Both the position numbers and the translations under genes were made by a program. The notes beneath the pieces are model-generated. The model was given only the letters and a program-made list of their open reading frames with translations, was not told where the DNA came from and did not search any database. DNA of 64,000 nt, from the NCBI RefSeq assembly GCF_001747405.1, contig NZ_CP017305.1, forward strand, positions 2,712,001 to 2,776,000, given 5' to 3'. This DNA comes from Chlorobaculum limnaeum. Its GTDB lineage: Bacteria > Bacteroidota > Chlorobiia > Chlorobiales > Chlorobiaceae. Numbering within the stretch: the stretch's first letter is position 1; each line of letters starts with the position of its first letter. Shown piece by piece: positions 28,288 to 38,452 of this stretch.

Positions 28288-29613
28288 TTACAACTGATCC
28301 CAGAACTTCTTCAGACGGTCAACAAACTTCTTTCCGGCTTGCGGGGCATCGGGATTCTGATCAGCGCTCTGCTGGGGCTGCGCCGGTTCGGGCTGAGGTG
28401 TAGCCGGCTCTGGAGCCTGTGCGGGCTTTTCCTGGGTCACCTCGCCGTAATCCTGGTAGAGATTGTTCTGCAACGAGTGGGCGACAAGCCCCATGACGGT
28501 TGCGTACATCGGGTTGTTGATCGCCTCCTTGATGCCGCCCGACACCCCTTCGGGATAGCCGGTGCGCACGTCAAGGCCGAGAATCTCCCCCGCCAGCTCG
28601 CTCGTGCCGGGCAGGAGCGCGCCGCCGCCGGTGATGATCACTCCGGCGTTGAGATATTCGTAATAGCCGGAGCGCTTGATGATGTCGCGCACCAGCTCGA
28701 AAATCTCCATCATGCGGGCCTCGACGATCACCGTCAGCGAGCTTTTCTGGAACGACTTGCGTGGACGACCCTCGATCCCCTCGATCAGAATCTCCTCGTC
28801 GCTGTCGAGCACCTTCGACCAGGCGCAGCCGTAGCGGATCTTGATCTCTTCGGCCACGTCGTTGAGCGCCTTGATGCCGTAGGCGACGTCGTGCGTCACG
28901 TCGTTGGCCGCCACCTTGATCACCTCGGAGTAGCGGATCGCGCCATCGATGTAGATGGCCACCTCGGTGGTGCCGCCGCCGATGTCGATCACAACCACGC
29001 CGCTCTTTTTCTCGCTCTCCTTCATGACGGCCAGACCCGATGCCACGGGTTCGAAGGTCATGGCGCTCACTTCGAGACCCGCCTTCTCGATGCACTGCTT
29101 GATGTTGCGGATCTTGGTGCGCAGCCCCACGACGATATAGGCGCTGCCGCGCATGGTGGTTCCGGCCATGCCAATGGGATCGAGCACGCCATCCTGGTCA
29201 TCGACGATGAACTCCTGCGGAATGACGTGGATGATCTCGTGGTCGATGTCGAGGTAGCGGATGTTGGTCTTGGCCTTTTCGAGAAAGCGCCGCACGTCGG
29301 ACTCGTTGACGATGCCCGACTGGTTGACGCTGATTTCGGAGTTGCTGTAGATGCAGTGGACATGCGCGCCGGAGATACCGACGTTGACCCCTTTTATCTT
29401 GATCGAGGACTCGCGTTCCGCATCGGCCACCGCCTTGCTGATGGCGTCAACCGTCTTGTTGATGTTGACCACCGTCGCCCGTTGCAGCCCCTCGGAGTTG
29501 GCGCGTCCCTTGCCGAGGACGTTGAGTTTGCCAACGTCATCCTTTTCGGCGACAACGACGCAAACCTTGGTTGTACCTATATCGAGACCGATTACAATAT
29601 TGCTCTTCGGCAT
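28288..29613 (-). CDS. ftsA: Cell division protein FtsA
   Basis: The protein has 441 residues. The actin-fold phosphate motif is VIGLDIGTTKVCV (about 6-18), and the second phosphate motif is VVIDIGGGTTEVA (near 205). A C-terminal Pro/Gln-rich linker ends in the amphipathic membrane helix FVDRLKKFWDQL. It tethers FtsZ to the membrane. The ATG at 29613 was chosen; a TTG at 29631 overlaps the ftsQ stop and cannot be excluded. Confidence 0.95.
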   Translation of the reverse strand: MPKSNIVIGLDIGTTKVCVVVAEKDDVGKLNVLGKGRANSEGLQRATVVNINKTVDAISKAVADAERESSIKIKGVNVGISGAHVHCIYSNSEISVNQSGIVNESDVRRFLEKAKTNIRYLDIDHEIIHVIPQEFIVDDQDGVLDPIGMAGTTMRGSAYIVVGLRTKIRNIKQCIEKAGLEVSAMTFEPVASGLAVMKESEKKSGVVVIDIGGGTTEVAIYIDGAIRYSEVIKVAANDVTHDVAYGIKALNDVAEEIKIRYGCAWSKVLDSDEEILIEGIEGRPRKSFQKSSLTVIVEARMMEIFELVRDIIKRSGYYEYLNAGVIITGGGALLPGTSELAGEILGLDVRTGYPEGVSGGIKEAINNPMYATVMGLVAHSLQNNLYQDYGEVTQEKPAQAPEPATPQPEPAQPQQSADQNPDAPQAGKKFVDRLKKFWDQL

Positions 29614-29627
29614 GAGGCGTTTTGTGT

Positions 29628-30572
29628 TCAATGACGTTCATCGGGAAGTTGGCCGCCCGCAGGCGGGGCTGCCGGTGCCGCTGAGGAATCCGCGGTCGCT
29701 GCTTCGCTCATGGGCGACGTGGCGAAAACCCTCTCCCGGAAACGAAGATCGACCGACTCGTAACAATCGATACCTTTCTTTGCAACAACCTTTTGCCAGA
29801 ATATCTCGAATTTTTTCAATTTTTCCTTGAAATTACCGTCATTGCCGACAACAAAGCGCATAGGCGAACCCGCCACGGTGAACCATGTCTGGTTGTCACG
29901 GGTGAGATGAATCTCTGACACCATCATTCTGGCGTAGGTGCTTTTGTCGAAGGCGTCGAGCAGGGCGAAAAGTAGGCTCCGCTCCTTCTCGCCCAGCCGC
30001 CGGACGCCGCCCGCCCGCACCGGCCCGGCAATTCGCGCGCCATGCACCTTCACGAGCCGGAACCGCTCGGCAACCCCCTTGCCGGGTAACAGATTTCCGG
30101 TGGTATCGATGATCAGGCTCCGCCCCTCGCTTTCCAGCAGGGCCGCCGGACGCCGCTCTTCGATCCTGATCCGCAGGATGCCGTTCAGCTCCTTGCCAAT
30201 CTGCACCGTCTCGATATAAGGCTCCGAAGCGAGCGCCCGGCGGACGGCCACGATGCGAACCTCGTCCAGATTCTTTCCCATGAAGCGGTTCAAACGGCGT
30301 TCGATGCTGGACGGCGAAATCAGGGTAGCGCCGCTGACCACCACGCGGCTGACCGTCACCTGCCGCTTCCACTGCGTCGCGTACCACGAGAGCGCCGCGA
30401 CTGCTGCGAGCAGCAGCGCGATGAAGCTCATCATCACCGGCGGAGCGCTGAAAATGCGGCCCAGCTTGCCCTTGCGGGGACGAACCGTTTCCGGCTCCAG
30501 CTCGTCATACTCCGGCTGAAACGGATCGTTCAGCGGATCATTCTTCGAGCGCTCATTTTTCGGGCGAGCCAT
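29628..30572 (-). CDS. ftsQ: Cell division protein FtsQ/DivIB
   Basis: The protein has 314 residues: a charged cytoplasmic N-terminus (about 50 aa), one membrane segment (SFIALLLAAVAALSWYAT), then a POTRA domain (VSRVVVSGATLISPSSIERRL) and the FtsQ domain. It ends with a Pro/Ala-rich tail (AAPAAPPAGGQLPDERH). It connects the periplasmic divisome with FtsL and FtsB. It sits between murC and ftsA as expected. Confidence 0.9.
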   Translation of the reverse strand: MARPKNERSKNDPLNDPFQPEYDELEPETVRPRKGKLGRIFSAPPVMMSFIALLLAAVAALSWYATQWKRQVTVSRVVVSGATLISPSSIERRLNRFMGKNLDEVRIVAVRRALASEPYIETVQIGKELNGILRIRIEERRPAALLESEGRSLIIDTTGNLLPGKGVAERFRLVKVHGARIAGPVRAGGVRRLGEKERSLLFALLDAFDKSTYARMMVSEIHLTRDNQTWFTVAGSPMRFVVGNDGNFKEKLKKFEIFWQKVVAKKGIDCYESVDLRFRERVFATSPMSEAATADSSAAPAAPPAGGQLPDERH

Positions 30573-30608
30573 GCCTGTCGCTCCTGTTCTGTTCCTCGAC
30601 GGCGAAGA

Positions 30609-32036
30609 TCATGACGCGGGTGCGTTTGCGTTACCGCGATTTTCGGCGCACCATGCCGCGAAGCGCGCGGCGAGGTGGGTGATGTCGCCCGCCCCCATGA
30701 AGAGCATCAGCGTATTCGGCGCGGCCTCCTCCTTCAGCGCCGAGAGCAGCTCGTCGCTGTCACCGGCGAAGACGACCCGTTTCGCCCCGGCGGTTCTCGC
30801 CCCTTCGGCCACCAGCTCGCCGGTGATACCAGGGTAGTCGGCGGCCTTCTCCCGCGACGGATAGATGCCCGCCACGCAGACCATGTCGGCGCGGGAGAGC
30901 GCCCAGCCGAACTCGCCGGCGAACTCCGCGGTGCGCGAATAGAGATGCGGCTGGAAAACCGCCACGATGCGATGCTGTTTCCATCCCTCGCGGGCTGCCT
31001 TGACGGTCGCCTTCACCTCGGAGGGGTGGTGCGCGTAATCGTCGATGACGAGCAGTCCATCGCCGCCACGGTACTTCGTCTGGAAGCGGCGGCGCATCCC
31101 GCTGTATTTAGCGAGGCCCGCGATGATCCGCTCCGGCGGCAGGCCGAGTTCGAGGCCGACCGAAAAGGCCGCCAGCGCGTTGAGCACGTTGTGCCGTCCC
31201 GGCACGCCGAGCCGCACGCCGGGATAGCGCTCCCCGAACGCCTCGACCGTGAAGCTGCTGCCGCCCTCGACGGATTCGATCCCGGAGGCCATCACATCGG
31301 CGTGCTCTTCGATGCCGAAGGTGGTGTAGCGGCGGTTCAGGCGCGGAATGATGCGCCGGATCTCCGGCCAATCGGCGCAGCAGATGACGCGCCCGTAAAA
31401 CGGCACCTTGTTGGCGAACTCCGCGAAGCAGTCGCGCAGGTTGTCCATCGTGCCGTAGGTGTCCATGTGCTCCGATTCGAGGCTGTTGACGACGGCGATG
31501 GTGGGGGTGAGCTTCAGGAAGGCGCGGTCATACTCGTCGGCCTCGATCACCATGTACCGCCCCTCGCCGACCACCGTGCTGCCCTTGAGGTAGTCCGACA
31601 CGCCGCCGATCATCACCGTCGGCGACTCGCCCGCGTCGAGCAGCATGGTGGCGATCATGGCCGTGGTGGTGGTCTTGCCGTGGGTGCCCGAGACGCAGAT
31701 GCCCGCCTTGTGGCGCATCAGCTCGCCGAGCATTTCGTCGCGTTTGATGACCGGAATGCCGAGCTTCTGCGCAGCGAGAATCTCGACGTTGCTTTCCGGG
31801 CGCACCGCCGAGGAGTAAACGACAACATCGCTCGCGCCGACATTCCCGGCATCGTGCCCCTGATGGATAACCGCCCCGCGCTCGCGCAGCTTTTCGATCA
31901 CCTCGCCGGACGAGAGATCGGAGCCGCTGACCGCGAATCCTGATTTCAGCAGCAGCTCGGCGATGGCGCTCATGCCTGCGCCGCCGATACCGACGATATG
32001 CACATTCCTCGTTTTTCCCAGTTCCATCTGGAGCAC
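30609..32036 (-). CDS. murC: UDP-N-acetylmuramate-L-alanine ligase
   Basis: The protein has 475 residues. It shows [18 protein letters not shown] at the N-terminus, the ATP motif [15 protein letters not shown] near 112-126, and the Mur-ligase [10 protein letters not shown] region. It adds L-alanine to UDP-MurNAc in the cytoplasm. The ATG at 32036 or the one three codons later may be used. It lies between murG and ftsQ. Confidence 0.96.
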   Translation of the reverse strand: MLQMELGKTRNVHIVGIGGAGMSAIAELLLKSGFAVSGSDLSSGEVIEKLRERGAVIHQGHDAGNVGASDVVVYSSAVRPESNVEILAAQKLGIPVIKRDEMLGELMRHKAGICVSGTHGKTTTTAMIATMLLDAGESPTVMIGGVSDYLKGSTVVGEGRYMVIEADEYDRAFLKLTPTIAVVNSLESEHMDTYGTMDNLRDCFAEFANKVPFYGRVICCADWPEIRRIIPRLNRRYTTFGIEEHADVMASGIESVEGGSSFTVEAFGERYPGVRLGVPGRHNVLNALAAFSVGLELGLPPERIIAGLAKYSGMRRRFQTKYRGGDGLLVIDDYAHHPSEVKATVKAAREGWKQHRIVAVFQPHLYSRTAEFAGEFGWALSRADMVCVAGIYPSREKAADYPGITGELVAEGARTAGAKRVVFAGDSDELLSALKEEAAPNTLMLFMGAGDITHLAARFAAWCAENRGNANAPAS

Positions 32037-32039
32037 TCC

Positions 32040-33134
32040 TTATGATTTTGATAGCGCGATTATTCTTTCCGCAAGCTTTGCCGCCGCGCCGGGATGGCCC
32101 TCCCGCCTGGCCGCCTCGCCCATCCGCGCGAGCTTGTCGCGGTCGCGGAAGAGCGCGAGGATCGCCTCGAACGACGCTTCATCGCCGATCTTCGAGTCGT
32201 CGATCATGACCGATGCGCCCGAGCCGACAAGCGCCTGCGCATTGTGGCGCTGATGATCCGCCGCCGCATAGGGATAGGGAATCAGCACCGAGGGCTTGCC
32301 GAGGTTGGTCAGCTCGGCGAGGCTCGACGCGCCCGCGCGGCAAAGCACGAGGTCAGCCGCGCCGTACGCCTTGCCCATCTCCTGAATGTAGGGGCCGATC
32401 CACCGGGTCGCCGAGGGGCCGGCCTCCGCCCGCACCCGGTCGGCGTCGAGCGCACCGGTCTGCCAGATGAGGTTGATTGTGCCTTCGAGGCGGCGGCAGA
32501 GTTTCAGCACGGCGTTGTTGATCGCCCGCGCACCGCGGCTTCCGCCGAAGACGAGCAGCGTCGGCAGGGTGCGGTCGAGGCCGAAAAAGTCGAGGCACGA
32601 CTCGCGGCTCTCGCCGCCGAACTCCCGCGCCGGGTTGCCGGTGACGAAGACCGAAGCTTTCGCGCCGAAGAACTTCCGGCTCTCTTCGAAGGAGAGATGC
32701 ACCTCCGTCGCCATCCGCGCCAGCAATCGCGTCGTCACTCCCGGAAAGGCGTTCTGCTCCTGGATGAGCGTCTTGCGCCCCGAAAGCTGCGCGGCGAGCA
32801 GCAGAGGCGCGCTGACGTAGCCGCCGGTACCCACCACCACGTCTGGGCGCTCCTTGCGGATGAAGGCCATCGCCATTGAGAGCGCCTTGACGAAATCAGC
32901 GAGAATGGCCGCGTTGTCCGCAATCGCGCGGACGGCCAACCCTCGCTTCAGTCCCCTGACCGGCAAAAGGATGAGCGGATAGCCGAGGCGCGGCACCTCG
33001 GTCGCCTCGATTCCTGCGGAGGTGCCCGCGAAAGAGATGCTGATGCCGGGCACGCGCTTCTTCAGCTCCGCCGCCATCGCCACGCCGGGGTAGAGATGGC
33101 CGCCGGTGCCTCCGCCCGCGAAGAGCACTTTCAT
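32040..33134 (-). CDS. murG: MurG, lipid II-forming N-acetylglucosaminyltransferase
   Basis: The protein has 364 residues. GGGTGGHLYPGVA (about 7-19) and LVFGGSRGARAIN are the two glycine-rich motifs, and the donor site includes LCRAGASSLAEL. It transfers GlcNAc from UDP-GlcNAc to lipid I at the inner face of the membrane. It overlaps ftsW by four bases and precedes murC by three, so translation is coupled. Confidence 0.96.
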   Translation of the reverse strand: MKVLFAGGGTGGHLYPGVAMAAELKKRVPGISISFAGTSAGIEATEVPRLGYPLILLPVRGLKRGLAVRAIADNAAILADFVKALSMAMAFIRKERPDVVVGTGGYVSAPLLLAAQLSGRKTLIQEQNAFPGVTTRLLARMATEVHLSFEESRKFFGAKASVFVTGNPAREFGGESRESCLDFFGLDRTLPTLLVFGGSRGARAINNAVLKLCRRLEGTINLIWQTGALDADRVRAEAGPSATRWIGPYIQEMGKAYGAADLVLCRAGASSLAELTNLGKPSVLIPYPYAAADHQRHNAQALVGSGASVMIDDSKIGDEASFEAILALFRDRDKLARMGEAARREGHPGAAAKLAERIIALSKS

Positions 33135-34354
33135 GAAACACCTCCTTTCGATTCGAGCAGCGCCTGCGCCCGCTCGATGGTTTCGACCTTTTTGCGGTAA
33201 CGTGAAATGCTGACGAGCAGCCCGATGCCGAGCGAGTTGAAAAGCAGCGCCGTGCCGCCGTAGCTGATGAATGGCAGCGCCACGCCGGTAGTCGGCATGA
33301 GGTGGCTGGCCACGGCGATGTTGATGAAGGCGAAGAAGACGATGGCGAAGGTGACGCCGACGGCGACGTAGCGCCCGAAAAGATCGGGGGCGCGCTTGGC
33401 AATGATGATGCCGCAGACGAAAATACCGGTAAAGAGCAGCAGAATGACCATCGCGCCGATGAAGCCGTACTCCTCGCCGATGACGACGAAAACGAAGTCG
33501 TTGTACGAGAGCGGCAGGTAGAGATCGCGCTGCTTGCTCGCCCCGAGGCCGAGGCCGAACAGGCCGCCGTTGCCGAGACCGAGCAAGGCCTGACGCACCT
33601 GGTAGCTCAGCTCCTTCTCACCGCCACTGAACGAGACGAGACGGGCGACGCGGTAGGGCGCGGCGATGGCGAAGACCGCAGCGATAGGAATCAGCAGCGA
33701 GGCGGTGGCGAGCAGGTACTTGATGCGGATACCGCCGATGAACATCAGCGTGAAGCCGATGATGGCGATGAGCGAGGCCGTGCTGAAGTTCGGTTCGAGC
33801 GCCACCAGCGCGACCACGGTCATCAGGAGAATCAGCATCGGATAGTAGCCGTCATGCAAGTCCTTGATGTACTCTTTCTTTTCGGACAGCAGCCGCGAAA
33901 AGTGAAAGATGATGGCGTATTTGGCGAGATCGGAGGCCTGGAACTTGAGCGGGCCGAACCCGATCCGGCGGGCCGCGCCATGAATCACATGCGCCAGCTT
34001 GAGCAGCAGCAGAAGGGCCAGAAGACCGATGCTGACGAAGAGAAACAGCTTGCTGATTTTTCGGAAAATGTGGTAATCGATCGTGCCCACCACGAAGATC
34101 AGCGCCATGCCCGCCACGGCGAAGGTAAGCTGACGCCACAGGAAGTACTGCGGATCGGAGTATTTCTGCTCCGCCCACCCGGCGCCGCTGCTATAGACAA
34201 CGACCACGCCGATGCACATCAGCAGCGCGACGATCAGGAAGAGCAGCTTACCGGCAATGGTATCCCCGCGTCCGGGCTGCGCCGGAAGCAGCGCCATCGA
34301 TTCGGCAGGCGAATCGTCGAGCGCCATATCCAGGCTCAGATCGTTGAGCTTCAT
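33131..34354 (-). CDS. ftsW: Septal peptidoglycan polymerase FtsW
   Basis: The protein has 407 residues with about ten membrane helices. SEDS-family features include FSTASLIAIIGFTLMFIGG, the large extracellular loop with YQVRQALLGLGNGGLFGLGLG, and FAFINIAVASHLMPTTGVALPFISYGGT. It polymerises lipid II at the septum together with the transpeptidase encoded at 39933. It overlaps murD by four bases. Confidence 0.95.
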   Translation of the reverse strand: MKLNDLSLDMALDDSPAESMALLPAQPGRGDTIAGKLLFLIVALLMCIGVVVVYSSGAGWAEQKYSDPQYFLWRQLTFAVAGMALIFVVGTIDYHIFRKISKLFLFVSIGLLALLLLLKLAHVIHGAARRIGFGPLKFQASDLAKYAIIFHFSRLLSEKKEYIKDLHDGYYPMLILLMTVVALVALEPNFSTASLIAIIGFTLMFIGGIRIKYLLATASLLIPIAAVFAIAAPYRVARLVSFSGGEKELSYQVRQALLGLGNGGLFGLGLGASKQRDLYLPLSYNDFVFVVIGEEYGFIGAMVILLLFTGIFVCGIIIAKRAPDLFGRYVAVGVTFAIVFFAFINIAVASHLMPTTGVALPFISYGGTALLFNSLGIGLLVSISRYRKKVETIERAQALLESKGGVS

Positions 34355-35748
34355 TGCTGCTCCCGGACAAACTGCTTGAACTGGCGCCCGCGATCCTCGA
34401 AGTCACGGAACATGTCGAAGCTCGAACAGGCGGGCGAAAAGAGCACGCTCCCGCCGGGCCGGGCGTTCCGGCGGGCGAGATCGACCGCTTCCGGGAGCGA
34501 GGCGGCGGAGAGGACAGTGACGATACCCCGGAAGGCATTGGCGATCTTCTCGCGCGACTCGCCAATCGCCACGATGCAGGCGACCTTCTCGCGAACGATG
34601 TCGGCGATGACGCTGTAGTCGTTGCCCTTGTCACGTCCACCGGCGATGAGCACCATGCCCGCGGGCACGGCCTGAAGCGCCTGGCGGAGGGCGTTGACGT
34701 TGGTGGCCTTCGAGTCGTTGATCCAGTCGAGGCCGCACGCATGACCCGCAAACTCCTGCCGGTGCTCCACGCCGCCGAACCCGGCGAGCACGCGCCGCAT
34801 CGTCTCCGCCAAAACGCCAGCGGCAGAGGCCGCCGCGACGGAGGAGAGCACGTTGTAGAGATTGTGGTCGCCGCGAAAGCCCGGCTTCATGATCTCGTCA
34901 ACCCGCATCAGCTTTTCGGTCGAGCCGGAGGTTCTGACGACAATCTCGCCCTCTTCGACTGAAACGAAGTCGCCCGGCGTGGCGTCGAGCGTTTCGGCAC
35001 GCAGGCTGACGCGCACCACCCGGAAGGGCCGCGGCTCCTCTTGCTCGAAGTGCGCCCGCAGGATCGGATCGTCGTGGTTGTAGATCAGCGTGTCGCCCGC
35101 GCCCTGCTGGGCGTGAATACGGAACTTCGCAGCGGCGTAGGCTTCGATGCTGCCGCCGTAGCGATCCATGTGGTCGGGCGTGACGTTGGTCAGCACGGCG
35201 ATGTTTGGCCGGAACGAGAAGCACCCTTCGAGCTGGTAGCTGCTCAGTTCGAGCACGGCGATGTCCGCCGACGTCATGGCAGAGACCTCCGACGAAAAGG
35301 GGATGCCGATGTTTCCCACGCTGAAGGCGCGGTATTGCTGACGCTCGCCCTCCGATTCGCAAATCTTGTGGATCAGCGTGGCCGTGGTGGTCTTGCCGTC
35401 CGTGCCGGTGATGCCGATGACGCGGGCGGGGCAGAACCAGCTTGCCAGCTCTATCTCGCTCACCACCGGAATGCCGCGCGCGTGCATCTCGCGGATGACC
35501 GGCACTGTTTGCGGAATGCCGGGACTGACGACGCACAGTGCTGCATCGAACACCCGCTCCGAATGACCGCCCTCTTCGAACGGCACGCCAAGCTGCCGCA
35601 GTGCTTCCGCCGCTGCGGGGGCGACCGCGCCAAATTCGCTCACGAATGGCCACGCCCCGGCCCGCGCGAGCAAGCCCGCCGCCGCCACGCCGCTCTTTCC
35701 CGCGCCGATGATCGACGCCGCTTTTCCTTTCAGCTCTTCCGGTTTCAC
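34351..35748 (-). CDS. murD: UDP-N-acetylmuramoyl-L-alanine-D-glutamate ligase
   Basis: The protein has 465 residues. An N-terminal Rossmann domain (GAGKSGVAAAGLLA) is followed by the ATP motif GITGTDGKTTTATLI (about 115-129), with LTNVTPDHMDRYGG and INDSKATNVNA as further Mur-ligase motifs. It adds D-glutamate to UDP-MurNAc-alanine. It is overlapped by ftsW at its end and follows mraY directly. Confidence 0.96.
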   Translation of the reverse strand: MKPEELKGKAASIIGAGKSGVAAAGLLARAGAWPFVSEFGAVAPAAAEALRQLGVPFEEGGHSERVFDAALCVVSPGIPQTVPVIREMHARGIPVVSEIELASWFCPARVIGITGTDGKTTTATLIHKICESEGERQQYRAFSVGNIGIPFSSEVSAMTSADIAVLELSSYQLEGCFSFRPNIAVLTNVTPDHMDRYGGSIEAYAAAKFRIHAQQGAGDTLIYNHDDPILRAHFEQEEPRPFRVVRVSLRAETLDATPGDFVSVEEGEIVVRTSGSTEKLMRVDEIMKPGFRGDHNLYNVLSSVAAASAAGVLAETMRRVLAGFGGVEHRQEFAGHACGLDWINDSKATNVNALRQALQAVPAGMVLIAGGRDKGNDYSVIADIVREKVACIVAIGESREKIANAFRGIVTVLSAASLPEAVDLARRNARPGGSVLFSPACSSFDMFRDFEDRGRQFKQFVREQQ

Positions 35749-35749
35749 G

Positions 35750-36856
35750 TTATCGCAGTTTCAGAGTCATGAGGCTTGTCAAAAAAAGCAGGATCGAGAT
35801 GATCCAGAAGCGGATAACGATCTTCTGTTCCGCCCATCCTTTCAGCTGAAAATGGTGATGCAGCGGAGCCATGAGGAAAATCCGCCGCCCTTCGCCATAC
35901 AGCTTCTTCGAAATCTTGAACCAGCCGACCTGCAGGGAGACCGAGAGGGTCTCGACGAAAAAGATTCCTGCCAGCACCGGCAACAGCAGCTCCTGCTTGA
36001 TCATGAGCGCGATGACGGCGATGGCGCTGCCGAGCGAGAGCGAACCGGTGTCGCCCATGAACACCTCGGCGGGACTCGAGTTAAACCAGAGAAATCCGAC
36101 GCACGCCATGACGATGGCCATACTCACCACGGCAACTTCGCCCGCGCCGGAGATGAAGGGAATGCTGAGATACCCGGCGTAGACGGCGTTACCGGCAAGG
36201 TAGGCGAACCCGCCGAGGGCGAAGGTCACGATGGCCGCATTGCCCGCCGCCAAGCCGTCGAGGCCGTCGGTGAGGTTGACCGCGTTGGAGACAGCCGTGA
36301 TGATAAAGATCACCACCGGGATGTAGAAAATGCCGTAATCGACTGAGAGATTCTTGAAAAACGGAACGGTAGTATCGGAAAGCAGCACCGAAAAAGAAGG
36401 GTCATTCCAGGTGTAAAAGCCGATGACGAGGCCAAGAATGACTTGGCCGATCAGCTTGTAGTGACCGGCAAGACCACCTTTGACCTTCAGCACCACCTTC
36501 TGGTAGTCGTCGATGAAGCCGATCAGCCCCATCCAGAAAACGGCGAGCATGATCAGCCAGACGTGCGGATCGTCGATCTTGGCCCAGAGAAACGCTGATA
36601 TTTCAATAGCGAAAATGATCATGAGGCCGCCCATGGTAGGCACATCCTTTTTCTTGCGATGCTCCGGCGGCGCCTCCTCCTTGATCGGCTCGACGAATTT
36701 CGATTTGAGGAAGCGGATGAATGACGGCCCGGCAAAAATGGTAATCAGAAGGGCCGTGATGGCCGCCGCGCTGGCCCGGAAGGTCAGGTATTCGATGACC
36801 CCCATGCCGGGGAAACTGTAAAGTTCGTTGATATACCGGAGAAAGTAATACAGCAT
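35750..36856 (-). CDS. mraY: Phospho-MurNAc-pentapeptide translocase (lipid I synthase)
   Basis: The protein has 368 residues with about ten membrane helices. The catalytic aspartates sit in FIDDYQK and [15 protein letters not shown], and [14 protein letters not shown] is the conserved histidine-rich loop. It joins phospho-MurNAc-pentapeptide to undecaprenyl phosphate at the membrane. It begins seven bases after the murF stop. Confidence 0.96.
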   Translation of the reverse strand: MLYYFLRYINELYSFPGMGVIEYLTFRASAAAITALLITIFAGPSFIRFLKSKFVEPIKEEAPPEHRKKKDVPTMGGLMIIFAIEISAFLWAKIDDPHVWLIMLAVFWMGLIGFIDDYQKVVLKVKGGLAGHYKLIGQVILGLVIGFYTWNDPSFSVLLSDTTVPFFKNLSVDYGIFYIPVVIFIITAVSNAVNLTDGLDGLAAGNAAIVTFALGGFAYLAGNAVYAGYLSIPFISGAGEVAVVSMAIVMACVGFLWFNSSPAEVFMGDTGSLSLGSAIAVIALMIKQELLLPVLAGIFFVETLSVSLQVGWFKISKKLYGEGRRIFLMAPLHHHFQLKGWAEQKIVIRFWIISILLFLTSLMTLKLR

Positions 36857-36863
36857 CGTTGGT

Positions 36864-38288
36864 TCAGATCGTGTGCTTTTGGTACTGTTTGATGAGATCG
36901 TCCGCCGCCAGTTCGAGCCTCATGCCCCGCGATCCCTTGAAGAGCACCGCGTCGCCCGGCTGGACGTAGCCGGCCAGGAATTGACGAAGCTCGTCCATCG
37001 TCCCGAAGTGACAGAGGCAGCGCTCCCCCGATTCACGGCAGATGAGCCGGGCGTCATCGCCGTAGGCGAGGCACGCATCGATCGGCAGCTCGCGAATATA
37101 CTTGCCGATCGCCTCATGTTCAATGGCCGAATTGCCGCCGAGTTCGAGCATGTCGCCGAGCACGGCAATTTTACGGCCCTGGCATTCGATGGCGGCGAGC
37201 GTGTCGAGCGCAAATCGCACCGAGTCGGGGTTGGCGTTGTAGGTGTCGTTGAGCACCACGATCTCGCCGTCGTCGAACAGCTCCATGCGCTTCCACCCCT
37301 TGGCGGGCTGGAGCGAACCGAGGCCGTCGGCGATCTGCGACGGATCGAGGCCGAAGTGCGCGCCAACCGCCGCCGCCGCCACGGCGTTGATGACGTTGTG
37401 CCGTCCGACGAAGCGCATCGCCACCGGCTGGCGGACGCCGGATCCGGACGAGAGCGTGAACGACACGCGCCCCACCCGGTCAGCGCCGATGTTCCCGGCC
37501 CACCATGCGCGTCCTTCGCCCGGCTCCATCCCGTAGCCGGTCTTGCGCGACAGCGTCGCACCGGCGGCGGCGAGACGGTGGTCTTCGAGATTGACGAACG
37601 CCGTGCCGCCGTGCGCTTCGAGGTAGCGGAACAGCGCCGCCTCGGCATCTGCGACGCCGTCGAGGGAGCCGAAAAATTCGAGATGCTCGTGGCCGATGTT
37701 GGTCAAGAGGCCATGCGTCGGACAGGCAATCGAACAGAGAAACTCCATCTCGCCGGGGTGATTGATGCCCATCTCGATCACCGCCACTTCGGTGTCGCGG
37801 CGCATCTGCAAGAGCGTCAGCGGAACGCCGAGGTGGTTGTTGAAGTTGCCCTGCGTCACGAGGACGTTGAAGCTGGTCGAGAGCACGGCGGCCACCATCT
37901 CCTTGGTGGTGGTCTTGCCGTTGCTGCCGCCGATGCCGATCACCGGAATGTTGAAGCGCTCCCGGTAGGCGGCGGCGAGCTGCTGGAACGCCGCGACCGG
38001 ATCGTCGGCGACGAGGAAGCGGTGGCCGGGGCCGCTGAACTCCGCCCCCTTTTCGGTGAACCACTGCCGCGACACCACGGCCCACGCGGCTCCGGCGGCG
38101 AACACCTCGCCGATGAAGCGGTGCCCGTCGGTGCGCTCGCCCGGCAGCGCCACGAACACCGCGCCCTCGACCGCCTTGCGTGAATCGATCACCACCACCG
38201 GATCGTCGAGCCGGTAGCCCTCCGCCATATCGCGGGCCACGATGGTTCCCGCCCGCTCGAAATCGCTGAAGATCAGCGCGCCTTTCAT
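36864..38288 (-). CDS. murF: UDP-MurNAc-tripeptide-D-alanyl-D-alanine ligase
   Basis: The protein has 474 residues from the ATG at 38288, which is preceded by GAGGAAGAG; the upstream open frame runs into a repeat. [15 protein letters not shown] is the ATP motif, and [16 protein letters not shown] is diagnostic of MurF. It adds the D-Ala-D-Ala dipeptide. A REP-like repeat of about 75 bases separates it from murE, the only wide gap in the cluster. Confidence 0.95.
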   Translation of the reverse strand: MKGALIFSDFERAGTIVARDMAEGYRLDDPVVVIDSRKAVEGAVFVALPGERTDGHRFIGEVFAAGAAWAVVSRQWFTEKGAEFSGPGHRFLVADDPVAAFQQLAAAYRERFNIPVIGIGGSNGKTTTKEMVAAVLSTSFNVLVTQGNFNNHLGVPLTLLQMRRDTEVAVIEMGINHPGEMEFLCSIACPTHGLLTNIGHEHLEFFGSLDGVADAEAALFRYLEAHGGTAFVNLEDHRLAAAGATLSRKTGYGMEPGEGRAWWAGNIGADRVGRVSFTLSSGSGVRQPVAMRFVGRHNVINAVAAAAVGAHFGLDPSQIADGLGSLQPAKGWKRMELFDDGEIVVLNDTYNANPDSVRFALDTLAAIECQGRKIAVLGDMLELGGNSAIEHEAIGKYIRELPIDACLAYGDDARLICRESGERCLCHFGTMDELRQFLAGYVQPGDAVLFKGSRGMRLELAADDLIKQYQKHTI

Positions 38289-38334
38289 ATGCTCTTCCTC
38301 TCGTCCATTGTTACTCTGGGGATTACAAATCTTA

Positions 38335-38410
38335 AACAATTGCCCCGGACTTCAGCTCGGGGGGGATATGGATAACACAAAATAAATCAGGGCGTTAGCC
38401 CAATTTCTTA
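38335..38410. repeat. REP-like repeat between murE and murF
   Basis: TTGCCCCGGACTTCAGCTCGG and, 40 bases on, AATCAGGGCGTTAGCCCAATT repeat the unit at 21931-21998 with a few differences. The palindrome is damaged here, so this is probably an older copy. It is the only dispersed repeat inside the division cluster. Confidence 0.8.
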
Positions 38411-38452
38411 TTTCGGAGACTTTTGTGACGTATTGTCTTCGGTTCGATACGT

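Noticed and set aside
34354-35772. Long plus-strand frames opposite murD
   Set aside because: They mirror murD, which has complete Mur ligase motifs.
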